Source of the DNA: Triatoma infestans
Taxonomy: Eukaryota; Arthropoda; Insecta; Hemiptera; Reduviidae
Direction: 5' to 3'
NCBI GenBank assembly: GCA_011037195.1
Contig: JAAEAF010000274.1
Location: 248,001-312,000 of the forward strand
DNA: 64,000 nucleotides
Under the pieces are notes generated by a model. The model was not told where the DNA came from. It did no database searches and saw only the letters and a list, made by a program, of their open reading frames with translations. The position numbers and the translations under genes are program-made. Below, in pieces: positions 35,771-48,029 of this stretch; within the stretch, counting starts at the first letter, position 1; each line of letters starts with the position of its first letter.

Positions 35771-35984
35771 AAAATAACCTCTAAAAGTAAAGTATCAAAA
35801 AAACTATTCCTACCTGCACTAACCAATTTTTATTGTTCTATTTGACAAATTATTTTAAACATTGGAATTTTTATTTTATATTACATTAACATGACTTTTC
35901 ACTGGGTATATATACAAATGAATCAATTGTCCCAAAAAAAGTTTGGATGTGCCCTGTAAAGTATACGTAAAAGTAAATAATGCA

Positions 35985-36090
35985 TACATTTTCTAAATGA
36001 ATACAAAATTTAGCCGTTATACGCGGGGCCCGAACTGATAACCTGCCAGTTACAATAACCTGCCATATGCTCATAACGATAAACCAAAAT
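35985..36090 (-). mobile_element. SINE family 2, degraded fragment
   Basis: ACAAAATTTAGCCGTTATAC and GCGGGGCCCGAACTG resemble the same interval of the family 2 copy at 34167 (AAATTTAGCAGTTATACGCT). The A-box side is rearranged with a repeated AACCTGCCA motif. Confidence 0.5.
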
Positions 36091-36511
36091 TGACATCTGT
36101 CTCATTAGGATATCACATCTCAAATCTATGGAGACGACATACATTATATTATTTACAGATATAAAAAATTGACGGTTCAGCCATAATAAATTTTAAAATA
36201 TTTGCGAAAGAATTTTAATAATATATAACTCATCTGATGAAGTCAGTTATGATTTAATATTTGGGCGATAAGCTAAAATGGTTTATTTACCATGAAAGTG
36301 CATTTGCACTTTCTAGTATTTTTTTATTTTTACCTTGAATCGTTGAAGTTAAATCCAACATTTTTAATAAAGCATTGAAATCATTACAATGGAACAAATG
36401 CCAGTGTTCATTGCATTGTGACAGACTAATAACATCTGTTTCCGTTTCCCATTGATATAAGCTAGAAAAATTCATAAAACCTTCTAAATGTAAAACTAAT
36501 AATATAGTTTT

Positions 36512-37503
36512 TTACTTTCTCTTCTTCCTAGTAAGAGGAAGTATTGTAATCGTGTCAAATTTTCGATATCGAATTTTCAACGGAAATATCCGTTTTGAGG
36601 TCCCCTGAGTCCAAATAAGTGGTTTTTAGCAAATGGTCTGTGTGTGTATGTGTATGTGAACAGCATAGCTCAAAAACGAAAAAAACACAGAAAGTTGAAA
36701 CTTGATATTCCGTTTAGGTATCACCATAGTATCTGACAGTACGTTATCTGTCAAAATTCCTCAACCGGATGTACCACTTTACTAGTTTTTTTTTCTACTT
36801 TTTTGCGTTTTTCTCAAAAATGGCTCCGACGATTTTCTTAAAACTTGGTATATGAACTAAACATACAAAGAGCTACAACTTTTATTTGAAACATTTCTCT
36901 GGGAAAATTCATTTAAGGGCAGTTATGGGGGAGCGTTTTAGGGTTAGGTTTTCAACTAAAGTGCTGTTTCAGCTTATTGTTGGCAATTCTGTCATCTAAA
37001 TAATGTTAATTAGAATGGAATATGTTGTTGAAACTCTGAGTTTAAAAAAATCGGATAACCGGAAGTGCGTTTACTTTTCTGAATAATTTTTTTCTACTTT
37101 TTCGCGAGTTTCTCAAAAATGGTTTCGACGATTTTCTTGAAACATCTTATATAAACTAAACATACAAAGATCTACAACTTTTATTTAAAACATTTCTCTG
37201 GGAAAATTCATTTAAGAGCACTTTTAGGGGAGGGGGTGTGGTTATGTTTTTGTCTAAAGTGCTATCATAGTTGATTATACAATTCTATCATCCAAACAAA
37301 ATCAATTAGAAATAAATAGAATTGCCAAAATTCCAAGGTCTAAGAAAATTAGTAAGCTGGAAGTGCGCATTTACTGAACAATTATATCAGTTTTCGACCA
37401 ATTTCGTTATATTTGGTACACAAACTATAAAATTTGTCAATTATAGTTTTGAGAAATGGGGAGTAAGAGAAAGTTGTGTGAGTATTTCACACCAGATTTT
37501 TTG
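36512..37503 (+). repeat. Helentron-like repeat, full-length copy
   Basis: One of the best preserved copies, about 990 bp. The left hairpin region is TTACTTTCTCTTCTTCCTAG / TAAGAGGAAGT, followed by the head block, a short TGTGTG tract, and three internal units near 36760, 37045 and 37320 with CTCAAAAATGGCTCCGACGA-type cores. The right end is GGGAGTAAGAGAAAGTTGTG, then CACACCAGA and a T-run. Confidence 0.85.
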
Positions 37504-37746
37504 TTTTATATTAATTAGTTATTTAAAAACTGTATATCTTTTCTTTCTAAAATTATATAAAAATAAAAAGTATTTAAAATTGTTATAAACAAAGAGAGAT
37601 ATATAATGTATGAGATACATATACTGTAAAAGTATTTGGCTGTAGTAAAGTGACGTCTATCGTTTGGCATTTTTTTTCTTGTTTTATATTGACGTATGCT
37701 CCACATGCATTGTGAAATAATTGCGGTTTAATATTCACTTGTTTAC

Positions 37747-37777
37747 TACTATTATTATTATTATTATTATTATTATT
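37747..37777 (+). repeat. ATT microsatellite
   Basis: About ten ATT units followed by a T-run. Confidence 0.85.
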
Positions 37778-38794
37778 TTTTTAAAGAAGTAAAATTCCTA
37801 GGTTATTTATTTATTAAAATTGCTTGAAGTTGGTTTTGTAGTGGCTTCGTATATTCCTGTTCGATGACTTAAAAAAAAAACAAATGAAAATAATATTCTA
37901 TTTTATGGTTATTCTTTATTTCAGATGACATCTTTTATAATCAGTTTATCATTTAAATTTTGTTGGCCTAATTGAAAATTCTGCCAACCGGCTGAAGATA
38001 ATAAATATTATTCACTTTCACTTTGAAGATAGCCATAAAAAAATTCCTTGAAATTTAATATTTTGGTCTAATTAAAAATAATAACGAGCGCCTTGAATAA
38101 TTAAATATAAAACTATTTGCCAGAATTGTGTGAAGTTCTATGTTAAATCCTTTATTTCTCATTTTAACGGAAAATAAGTAGAGAAATATTTAATAATTTA
38201 ATTACACCAATTACGTTCGACTTCAATTGAAAGACTTAAAAAATTGTTCTTATCTTGAAACCTAACAAATATTCATATCCAACAAATACTGATTAAATGT
38301 CTGATTCTATTAGCAAAAACTTTCGAAAGAATTCCGAAAAGCCAATAAAAGCTTTTGCAACTGATAGGCTGGTCTGATGCCCAGACTGATTGATTACAAT
38401 TGATCTCACTAAATCATTAAAATTGTACATTTATATCTGAAAAATAGGAAATTCTTAGTAGCCATAGACTTGTTCTCTTTTTGAACCTCAAAGTTGGTGT
38501 TCCTCAGGATTTTAATATTGGTCTGTTCCAGATATTGATAATATACACACTAGATTGTTGTCTTACCTCAAGGTGTTGTAAAAAAGATATTGAGATTCAG
38601 TCACACACAAAAAAAAACATTCTTTTTTCAAATTTTAACCGACGTTCCGACAAATTTATTGCCTTCTTCAAGGTACAAATGTTACATAGCATACCAAAAA
38701 TAAAGAATATACAAATATAAGTATGTATTTATATATATGTATATAAAAGTATTAATTGAAGTAATTTAAAGAATATTTGAAAAAAGAGTTGTTA

Positions 38795-39733
38795 TTACTT
38801 TCTCTTACTCCTAGTATGAGGAAGTATTGTAATCGTGCCAAATTTTCTATATCGAGTTTTCCGTATCGAGTCCCCTGAGTCCAAAAAAATGGTTTTTAGA
38901 AAATGGTCTGTGTGTGTGTGTGTATGTGAACAGCATAGCTCAAAAACGAAGAATCGTCGAAAGTTCAAGCTTGATATTCCGTTTAGCTATCAACGTGGGA
39001 TCCGACAGTAGGTCATCTGTCAGAATTCCTCAACCGGAAGTACCAAGTAGTTTTTTCTTTACGTTTTTGCAATTTTCTCAAAAATAGTTCCAACGATTTT
39101 CTTTAAACTTGGGAAGTCAACTACACATACAAGGAGCTACAACTTTTAATTGAAACATTTCTCCGGGAAAATTCATTTAAGGGTACTTTTGGGGGAGTGG
39201 TGGGGTTACGGTTTCCTCTAAATTGCTATTTTAGTTTACTACACAATCTATCATCTAAATAATATTAATTAGAATTAAATATGTTGTTGAAATTCGGAGT
39301 TTGAAAAAAATCGGATGACCGGAAGTGCATTTACTTTACTAAATGATTTTTTCACTTTATCATGATTTTCTCAAAAATGGCTCCGACGATTTTCTTGAAA
39401 CTTCTTGTATAAACTACAGATGCAATGATCTACAACTTTTATTTGTAATATTTCTCTGGAAAAATTCATTTAAGGGGAGGGGTGGGGTTATGTTTTCTCT
39501 AAAGTGCTATACAATTCTTAGAGTGCAAACAGAAATAATTAGAAATTAATAGATGTCAAAAATTCCGAGTTTCAAGAAAATTAGTAAACCGGAAGTGCGC
39601 TTTTACTGAACAGTTTTTTCAGTTTTTGACGAATTTCATTAAATTTGGTATACTACTATAAAATTTGTCAATTATAATTTTGAGAACTGGAGTAAGAGAA
39701 AGTTGTATGGGTGATTCACACCAGATTTTTTTT
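38795..39733 (+). repeat. Helentron-like repeat, full-length copy
   Basis: Starts TTACTTTCTCTTACTCCTAG; has a GT microsatellite near 38908, internal units near 39020, 39310 and 39580, and ends GGAGTAAGAGAAAGTTGTAT, CACACCAGA, T-run. Most similar to the copies at 36512 and 53384. Confidence 0.85.
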
Positions 39734-40149
39734 GGTGACCGAACCTCAACATCCATTTTACAACATCAAATACAGCGGTCGTGACAAACACCAACACATT
39801 ATCTCATGATGTTAAGTTGCTTTAACGGGAGACGAGTCTAAAGCGAGCAAGCGATTATAGCACAGACGTGGATATCTGGAGCAATCCATATTTAATATTT
39901 TACAAAACCAGTTTACATTCAGTTTACATATTGATACAGAAATATTAGTTAAACGAAACACGGCATTTTACGATAGCTGAAAGAAAGTAAGACGAACTAG
40001 AAAACTGAACCCAAGATAAAAAAGTTTATTGACTGAACTTAATTATTTCCCATTATAATAAACTTTATGAGGAATATTAGAGGATCCACGTCCACGGTAG
40101 AATTTTAAAATTTTAGTTTTATTATGTTATAATATTCTTATAAAACTTT

Positions 40150-40490
40150 CAACTTTTTAGAAAGATCGGATTATGAACGGGATAACAAAATAAGATCTTC
40201 TGCGTAAGATAAGAGGAGAACGTCACTAACACCCTCAGTATTTAAATCTGTACAACTTTACTTTTTCTTCTTAAAAAAAAAAAACTACATCAGCTAAGAA
40301 TAGAAGGAAAAGATACGGACTAAGAATCTCTCCTTGAAATGGACCATCCATGGTCATTATCCGATAAACGATATACCGCCATTTAAAATCTTCACTTTAA
40401 TTATGGCATTAATATTCAATTTTTTTTAGAATTCTAATTATTTTTTGACTCAGGCCCCTTTCAATAAAGTTTGTCCCATAAAATGATATA
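40150..40490 (-). mobile_element. LINE fragment, reverse transcriptase core
   Basis: Minus strand: MDGPFQGEILSPYLFLLFLA (the PQG..LSP motif) followed after a frame change by VSDVLLLSYAEDLILLSRS, corresponding to the RT catalytic box (usually F/YADD; here YAED). Dead copy. Confidence 0.65.
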
Positions 40491-43400
40491 TTTTGATTCA
40501 AATGATGTGCAATAAATCAGGCAAAAACTAATCTTGTCTCAGATCTAAATTATGATTGGTAATTGAGCACAAAACAATGCATGTGAATGCAATAACATTG
40601 CATGCAAGTCGTGTGTGAATTCTTTTTTACATCCGTTTCTTTTTTCAATTAACAAATAGAATATTTTTAATATATTTTACAATAGTAAAATAATAAATAT
40701 AGTAAAGTAAAAGTAATGTAAAATAATAATAAAGTAGAATAATAAAAGTAATGTATTAGGGCTTGTATTAGCCATTGATCGCTGCATGTAGATACATTAT
40801 CTAAAGAGATATTGATCGCTTTCCATTAGCACACAACTCTTCCGAGTCCTTTTCATAGAAAACAATGTTATAAAAATGAAGTTGATTAAATTTGAATTAC
40901 ATTTGTTTTATATGATCTGTTTTTTCGTTATTTTTTCTACTTGATTATTGACTGATGAAAAATTTGTATCTCTCTCTAACATTTCCGAAATATATGGCAT
41001 TATACAGCCGTATAAGATTTGATATCAATTAGAAGTTCAGGTATTTCTATTTAGAAAATGATTCTCAAGTTATAATTAGAAAGCATACAATATTTAGCTT
41101 TAAAGTATCCTTAACGAGAGCCATTTATGGGCTCAATTAAAATTATATTTCGAATTTGAAACTTCATTATAGAAATAAAGGAAATTCATTATAGAATAAA
41201 AATTCTTTCACGTACCTCTGCTTTATCAGTATGTTGTTGAAAATTGTAAGGGAAGGACTTTTTACTAGTTGTTCTGTTCTTTGATCTTCAATTGTTTTAA
41301 TTATTCAAGTATTGCAATCACGTCAAGTTTTCAAAATGCAGTGAATCACACATTCGATCAAGTGTTTTTGTATGTTACATATTCATCCATGAGTTTTGTT
41401 AAGTATTTATATTCCTAGGAGTTTTTATTATCGTGTGCTACGTTATAAGTGTTGTAATTAATGAATCCAACGAACGGAAATAAAGATTTTTATTAAAACT
41501 TTGATTAAATAAAGTATAAATTTTTCATTTGATCTATTTTGTGATTTATATTTGTAAGGATTAACATTTTGTATGTCCATTGCTTGTGTTGAAGTAAATG
41601 CCACAGTACTTCTAATGTGACAGTTGGATTCTCAAATCTCTTTTTATTTGACCTCTAGTTGTTCAGTTGATGATTTTATTTTAGCCCATTATAGAGTAAG
41701 TTTTTCCACATGTTTAGTGACCTCAAACAGCATGCTGAAATTTCAGATTACTGATTTTTGTATTGAGTTTTGTTAAACTTCCCGTTAAAGTATTCTTTAC
41801 AATTTCAACGTCTTATCATACATTCATCATCCCTTCAATTTTATACAAAATACCAACACATTCAACCGTCATGCATCCCCCCCCCACATCATCAAGTTTC
41901 CCTCCTTCGAACTTTACGGTTGGCATAACAAGTCGGTCCGTCAGTTTTTTCCCCCTCTTATTTTGGTTCCCAATGCTTCCCATCAGATCCATATCTATTA
42001 ATTTTCGTTTCATGAGGCTAAATAACGGTTGTCCAGTCAGTATTTAATCGAATGTATGAGTCATTATATATTTCAATTCCCATTGATAACACAAATTTTT
42101 GGTGCTTTGAGTAAGTAAAAATTGTTTTTAATGAATGTTTGTGCGAGTGAAAATCGTATCATTGAAAAGTGTAAAAGTCTTATTGCGGAAACTCTTAAGT
42201 GCGGGATCCGAACGATTTTTGTCAAATTCAGCAACTGGTAGTGCAACATGACTTTGTTCCCAAACACTAGCTCAGAAGTATTTGCTATTATTTTCGAAAC
42301 AAGGGGTCGGAATTTTATTTTGTAGGATAGCTCTTTCTCTGTAGTCAGTAGATATTTCCTTGGAGCCACATCGCACAAAGGGCAAAAGCCTGGCAGACAT
42401 ATTTTTATTTATTTATATTTATTGGGGGCCTACAGGCAAGCCGCTATTCTCAACGCCATCTAGCTAAAGGTGTGCCATTGTTTGTAATTCCCAAAGTTTT
42501 TTCCACCGAAGGTGGGTTAATATCGTGTATGAGATCCTATGCGATTCGACTCCTGACTGCTCGCACAGTGGTGATAATGCCACCTGTTTATTACTGAAAG
42601 AGTTTAATTTTCAAAGCAAAGATTCAGTCGCTCTAACAATTAATTAATAATACTCTGCCTTTTATACTAGTCGCAGAGTATAAGCTTCTTGGGAGAGAAT
42701 GCTTTCCTGACAAATGTGGATTATTTTCTCTTCTAGACCTAACACTGGTTTTCCTTTCATTGTTCATTTTTTGTCACCAATAATAAGACAGATTGAAAAA
42801 GTATCGTTTATTACTCGGGAAAACTGTGCACAAAATATAGACAATTGGTGTGCTGTTTGTTCTAAAGCGAAACATGATGAACCCAAACTTTTAGCCTGCC
42901 TTTTTCTCTCCTTTAGCATGAAAGATTTCATGGTTAAGGTTTCACATTAATGGCTTTCAATAGCTATGTGGTAAGAGTTGCACATTTCTGCCAACTCAGA
43001 TGGCAGGCGGATTCTTCTCCATTGTTTCTTTTGGAAGTGATTGTTTTCGAAGTCTGAGAGGTTGAAGTCTTCTGAAATTCCATCCGATTAGTTGTATATT
43101 CATCTAATAATCGCTCAAGTTAACTTGCACAAAAGTTTTTTTATAGCTTCACTTTCCACAATGAAACTCAAAGCTTACCTAATAATAAGATAGTCTTTTT
43201 ACTTCCCTTGTTACTACTTACTAGATCTACTAATTGATATCATTTGAATTGTAAACAGTATTAGAGGTTAAATAACATAAACAAAATGTACTTAGAACAA
43301 GTGATAAAAATCGGATTAAATTAATTAAATTCCAGTACTACTTCTAAGTAATAATCTAAAATTATTTGTGTTCACTTATTCTAGATTATTTGCTTTAATT

Positions 43401-44164
43401 GAATTTTGTCATATTTATAATTTTCAAAATATGTTCATAATAGCAAATATTCCAATATTCCTAAAACCACTAGATACTGTCAAAGTATTAATAAATTATA
43501 AAACAAATGAGGTCCATCGTTTTGCGCAGTCTACTAAAAATAATTTGGAAAACCCCAGAGTATATTTTGGTTTTGATTTAAAATTCATACTTGACATTGT
43601 TGAAATAATTAATTTCTAAAGTCAACAATTAAAAAGGTCGCACACTAAATTGATTTATCATGTTTCCAATTTTGACAACTATTTCTATAAGGGTAATATT
43701 TTTGTGTGAAATAATCATCAGTCCAGTGGACTAATTATCTTTCTTATCCTTAAAATTAAAGGTTTAGCCAAAACTTCGAGATAGCATCATCAAGAGAGCC
43801 TTCTTGATGCGTTAAAATCCCATTTCAAGCATAGTAGAGCTGTAATCATAGAAATTGTTGCCCTTGTTGGAAATTTTCTTCGATTGTCACGTGAAAGCAT
43901 TTTTGAATGTAATTCAGTCAAACTTATCTGTGTGGAACACCCACAAACACACACACACACACACCCATAATTTTCTCTTACTACGAATTATACAATTTAA
44001 TAGAGCTTTAAAATTTTTATATTTACAAATGTTAAACCATAAAAAGAGGTTATACGGTGGTATGGGTTTCTTCATATATACCTGAGTAAAAAATAGTATG
44101 GGAGCGCTCTCTATTCTAACTAAAGTTTTGAAACAATAATTTAAATTTTAACCTAACTGACAGG
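40491..44164. other. Gene-free stretch
   Basis: No supported gene. A tRNA-like GAGTCGAATCGCATAG on the minus strand near 42530-42560 and a C-run at 41876-41884 are the only landmarks. The overlapping open frames at 41763-42378 look like chance. Confidence 0.4.
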
Positions 44165-44760
44165 TCCCCAGAATATCCCCAAAATTGTACATGGGCAGTG
44201 AAAATTCCATGTTTAAAGGAAATGTTGCAGCAGTTTTCGAAAAAAACTAAAAACTTTTTCTGTGAATTCGCACTTCAGGATGACCGATTTTTTTTTCAAA
44301 TTTTGTATTATATCAATGCATCTAATGTATATAAATATTACATAGATGGTAAAACCATACATTGTACTGAAATGATACTTTAGAAAAAAAAGCAATGATA
44401 CCTACTTGTTTCCTCTGAACTCCCCCACAAATCAATCCTCCCCCCCCCCACCAAAAAAGTTTCAAATAATAGTGATAGATATTTGTGTGTGTAAGATAGT
44501 ATAGGAAGCTTAAAGAAAATTGAAGTGAAAAGTGAAGAAAACAAAAACCATTCAGCACTTCCCGATTAGATGGTAGATTTTTGTCCCAAAACTTCGTGTT
44601 AGATGCGATGGTGGTAATTTATGGTTGAGATAATTTATTCACAGAGATTGAGAGAGAGGGAGAGAGAAATAAAAACTTTCTCTAAAAACATTGTTTTCGT
44701 ACTCAGAGGACATCAAAACATATATTTCCGGTGTGCGGTTTTCTAATATATTTCCGAGTT
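44165..44760 (-). repeat. Helentron-like repeat, minus copy, head-to-head with the next copy
   Basis: Inverted family blocks: CGCACTTCAGGATGACCGAT, TTTCAAATAATAGTGATAG, and near the right edge GAGGACATCAAAACATATAT then TTTCCGGTG. It stops about 10 bp before the plus-strand copy at 44772, giving a head-to-head pair. Confidence 0.6.
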
Positions 44761-44771
44761 TGACTAATTTT

Positions 44772-45682
44772 TTACTTTCTCTTACTCTCTAGTTAGAGGA
44801 AGTATTGTAATCGTTTCAAATTTTCGATATCGAGTTTTCACCGGAAATATCCGTTTTGAGGTCCCCTGAGTCCAAAAAAGTGGTTTTTAGCAAATGGTCT
44901 GTGTGTGTGTGTTTGTGTGTGTGTTGGTACGCTAGCAGTATGTTACGTAATGTGCAGCATAGCTCAAAATGAAAAAATCGTAGAAAGTTTCAAACTTGAC
45001 TATACTTTTATTTTATCACCATGGGATCTGACATGGGTCATCTGGTCAAAATTCCCTCAAACCGGAAGTACCACTTTACTATTTTTTTTTTTTTACATTT
45101 TTTTGCGATTTTCCTTCAAAAATGGCTCCAACGATTTTCTTTAAACCTTGGTATATCACCTACACAAACTACAGCTACAACTTTTATTTGAAACATTTCT
45201 CCGGGAAAATTCATGTAAGGGTACTAATGCGGGAGGGGTGGGGTTAAGTTTTTATCTTAACTGCTATTTCAGTTTATTAGACAATTCTGTCATCTAAATG
45301 GCTCCGACGATTTTCTTGAAACTTCGTATATAAATTAAACATTCAAAGATCTACAACTTTTATTTGAAACATTTCTCAGGGAAAATTCATTTAAGAGCAC
45401 TTTTAGGGGAGGGGTGGGGTTATGCTTTTCTCTAAATTGCTATCATAGTTGATTATACAATTCTATCATCCAAACAAAATTAATTAGAAATAAATAGATG
45501 GCCAAAATTCCAAGTTCTAAGAAAATTAGTAAGCTGGAAGTGCGCATTTACTGAACAATTATGTCAGTTTTCGACCAATTTCGTTATATTTGGAACACAA
45601 ACTATAACATTTGTCAATTATAATTTTGAAAACAGGAGTAAGAGAAAGTTGTATGAGTGTTTCACACCAGATTTTTTTTTTT
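44772..45682 (+). repeat. Helentron-like repeat, full-length copy
   Basis: Starts TTACTTTCTCTTACTCTCTA, then TCGATATCGAGTTTTCACC, a GT tract at 44898-44923, and internal units near 45060 and 45300 (an unusual junction drops part of one unit). Ends GGAGTAAGAGAAAGTTGTAT, CACACCAGA, T-run. Confidence 0.8.
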
Positions 45683-45689
45683 CTAAAGA

Positions 45690-45785
45690 CGCGACAACAT
45701 CTATGAGAGCTATCTCAGTGCACTACCGGCCTCGTAGCATTGTTCTTTCGTTACAGTCAGCACTGTACTTCTAATAAGTTCTAAA
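45690..45785 (-). mobile_element. SINE family 3-like tail fragment
   Basis: GCTATCTCAGTGCACTACCG and CGTTACAGTCAGCACTG resemble the tail block at 6478-6535 in order and orientation. Heavily diverged. It sits between Helentron-like copies. Confidence 0.4.
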
Positions 45786-45799
45786 GAGAACAATGAAAA

Positions 45800-46165
45800 A
45801 AAAAGTTGGGTCCTGTGTCAGCACGAATATAAAAAGTTTGAACTTTCTGCGACTTCCTCAAATGAACTTTTTTTCCCCTCAAAATCGGTCAACCGGAAGA
45901 ACTGACTGAATTTTTCCATTTAAGGTGGAGATTTTTGGGGGAAGGTGGGATTATGTTTTCTTCTGAAGTGCAATTTTAGTTTATTATAAGATCCAAACAT
46001 CTATATAATATTAATTAGAATTAAATGTTATTGTCAAAATTTTGAGTTTAAAAAACTCCGGTTCACCGGAAGGAAGTGCGACTTTACTGAACTTTTATTT
46101 TTGTCAGTTTTCTACAATTTTCTCTGTAAAAACACCATTTTGTTTCATTACACTTGGAGTACTAT
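45800..46165 (+). repeat. Helentron-like repeat, internal-unit fragment
   Basis: Contains AATCGGTCAACCGGAAGAAC, GGTGGAGATTTTTGGGGGAA and ACCGGAAGGAAGTGCGACTT, the internal-unit signature, without termini. It is cut off at about 46165 by the full-length copy starting near 46175, so it is probably an older element hit by that insertion. Confidence 0.6.
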
Positions 46166-46174
46166 TCATCTCTT

Positions 46175-47166
46175 TTTACTTGCTCTTACTATTAGCAAGA
46201 GGAAGTATTGTAATTGTATACAATTTTCGATATAGAGTTTCAACCTGAAATACACGTTTTAAGGTCTCTGAATCCAAAAAAAAAGTGGTTTTTAGAACCA
46301 AATGGTCTGCGTGTGTATATGTATTTGTTCCGCATAGCTAAAAAAAACAACAAAAAATCGTAGAAAGTTCAAACTTGAAATTCACGTTTAGATATCGCCA
46401 TGGAATCCGAGGATCCGACAGTAGTTCATCTGTCAAAATTGCTCAACCGGAAGTATCACTTAACTAAATGTTTTTTTTTTTTCACTTTCTTGCGATTTTC
46501 TCAAAAATGACACCGACTATTTTCTTCAAACTTGTTATACACATGCAAAAATCTACAACTTTTATTTATTTAAACATAAATTCTCTGGGTAAATTCATTT
46601 AAGAGCACTTTAAGGGGAGGGGTTGGTTCGGTTTTTCTCTAAAGTGCTATTTGAATTTACTATACAATTCTGTCATCTAAATTATATTAATTGGAATTAA
46701 ATGTGTCGTTGAAATTCCGAGTTTGAAAAAAAAAATTGGATGAACGGAAGTGCGATTTTTACTGAAATATATTTTTCAATTTTCTCTAAAAAGGGCTCCA
46801 ACGTGAACTACACATATAAAGAGTTACAACTTTTATTTGAAACAATTTCTTTTGACAAAATCATTTATGGAAGCTTTTAGGGGGAAGGGCGGAGTTATAT
46901 TTCCCCTCTAAAATTCTATCATAGTTGATTAAACAATTCTAAACCATCCAAACATAATTAATTAGAAAAAAAATAAATGGCCAAAATTCCGAGTTTCAAG
47001 AAAATGAATGAACCGGAAGTGCACTTTTACTGAACAGTTTTTTTTTTTTCAGTTTACGCGATTTAATTTTTATTAAATTTGATATACTAACAATAAAATT
47101 TGTGAATTACAATTTTGAAAACTGGAATAAGAGAAAGTTGTGTGTGTTTTTCATACCACATATTTT
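46175..47166 (+). repeat. Helentron-like repeat, full-length but diverged copy
   Basis: Starts ACTTGCTCTTACTATTAGCA / AGAGGAAGTATTG, with the head block, three internal units near 46440, 46740 and 47010, and right end GGAATAAGAGAAAGTTGTGT followed by CATACCACA. Confidence 0.75.
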
Positions 47167-48029
47167 TTACAATTGCAAGTTTAGTTGCACTCATATGTGG
47201 GCACACCTGAAATCATGTGAAGTGTATTATTAGATAACATAAAATTATAAATAGTGTTTAAAACATATAATTAACAAAAAAAAAAAAAAAATTACTGTAC
47301 ACCCATAATAGAAACCATAATAGAACCTTCAAATGTTTTCCCTCTTAACAATAATTTCAGTAATTATTGTATCAATAATAATACCAGAAATTATTAGTAA
47401 TTATTATAAACATAAATGAAAATCAGTTTTATCTATATTACATATTAAATGTTATTATGAAAAATAATTTTTGTTGTTGCTAGTTTTTCTTGTTGTACTA
47501 TTTATAGTTTCTTTGCTTCTTCACTATTATCGACCGATTTTCTTCGCTTTCCCTAAATGCTAAAGTAAATCTATGGTGACTTGTTCTCTCCACATTGATA
47601 GAAATCATTTTATATTTATATAAATAAAATATATTTTGATTACAATTTTATAGCTAATCATGTTAGTGATAGTTTTTGTTATTTTTCCTCTTTCCAAAAT
47701 TTTATTATAATCATATGGTAAACTAACAATAAATCTTAAATCAATGCGCGTTCAATTCCACCATAAAATGTGAAGTTGGCTAACATGGAATAATTCATCA
47801 TTATTTTTTTTTTACTATTAGTTTAGTTGGTACACTGCAATAATAAAAATAAATAAAAAAATTTTTTTTTTATAACATTTCTTTAAATTACGTTTCAAAT
47901 TGAAATGCTTTCGTACTCTGTTTTTTGTAGCCAAGACCTCGTTTCTTTTTATATAACTTCTTGATAACCTTCCATTCCAACTTCCTCACTTCTCCAATGC
48001 TCTCCAGCATCTAATCCCTTGTATATTTT

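Noticed and set aside
41763..42378. Overlapping plus and minus open frames of 65-101 codons
   Set aside because: No motif, no splice or start support, and open on both strands, consistent with chance.
42395..42600. Possible fourth SINE on the minus strand (GAGTCGAATCGC)
   Set aside because: Only a weak B-box-like stretch. No second copy or target duplication was found in the window.
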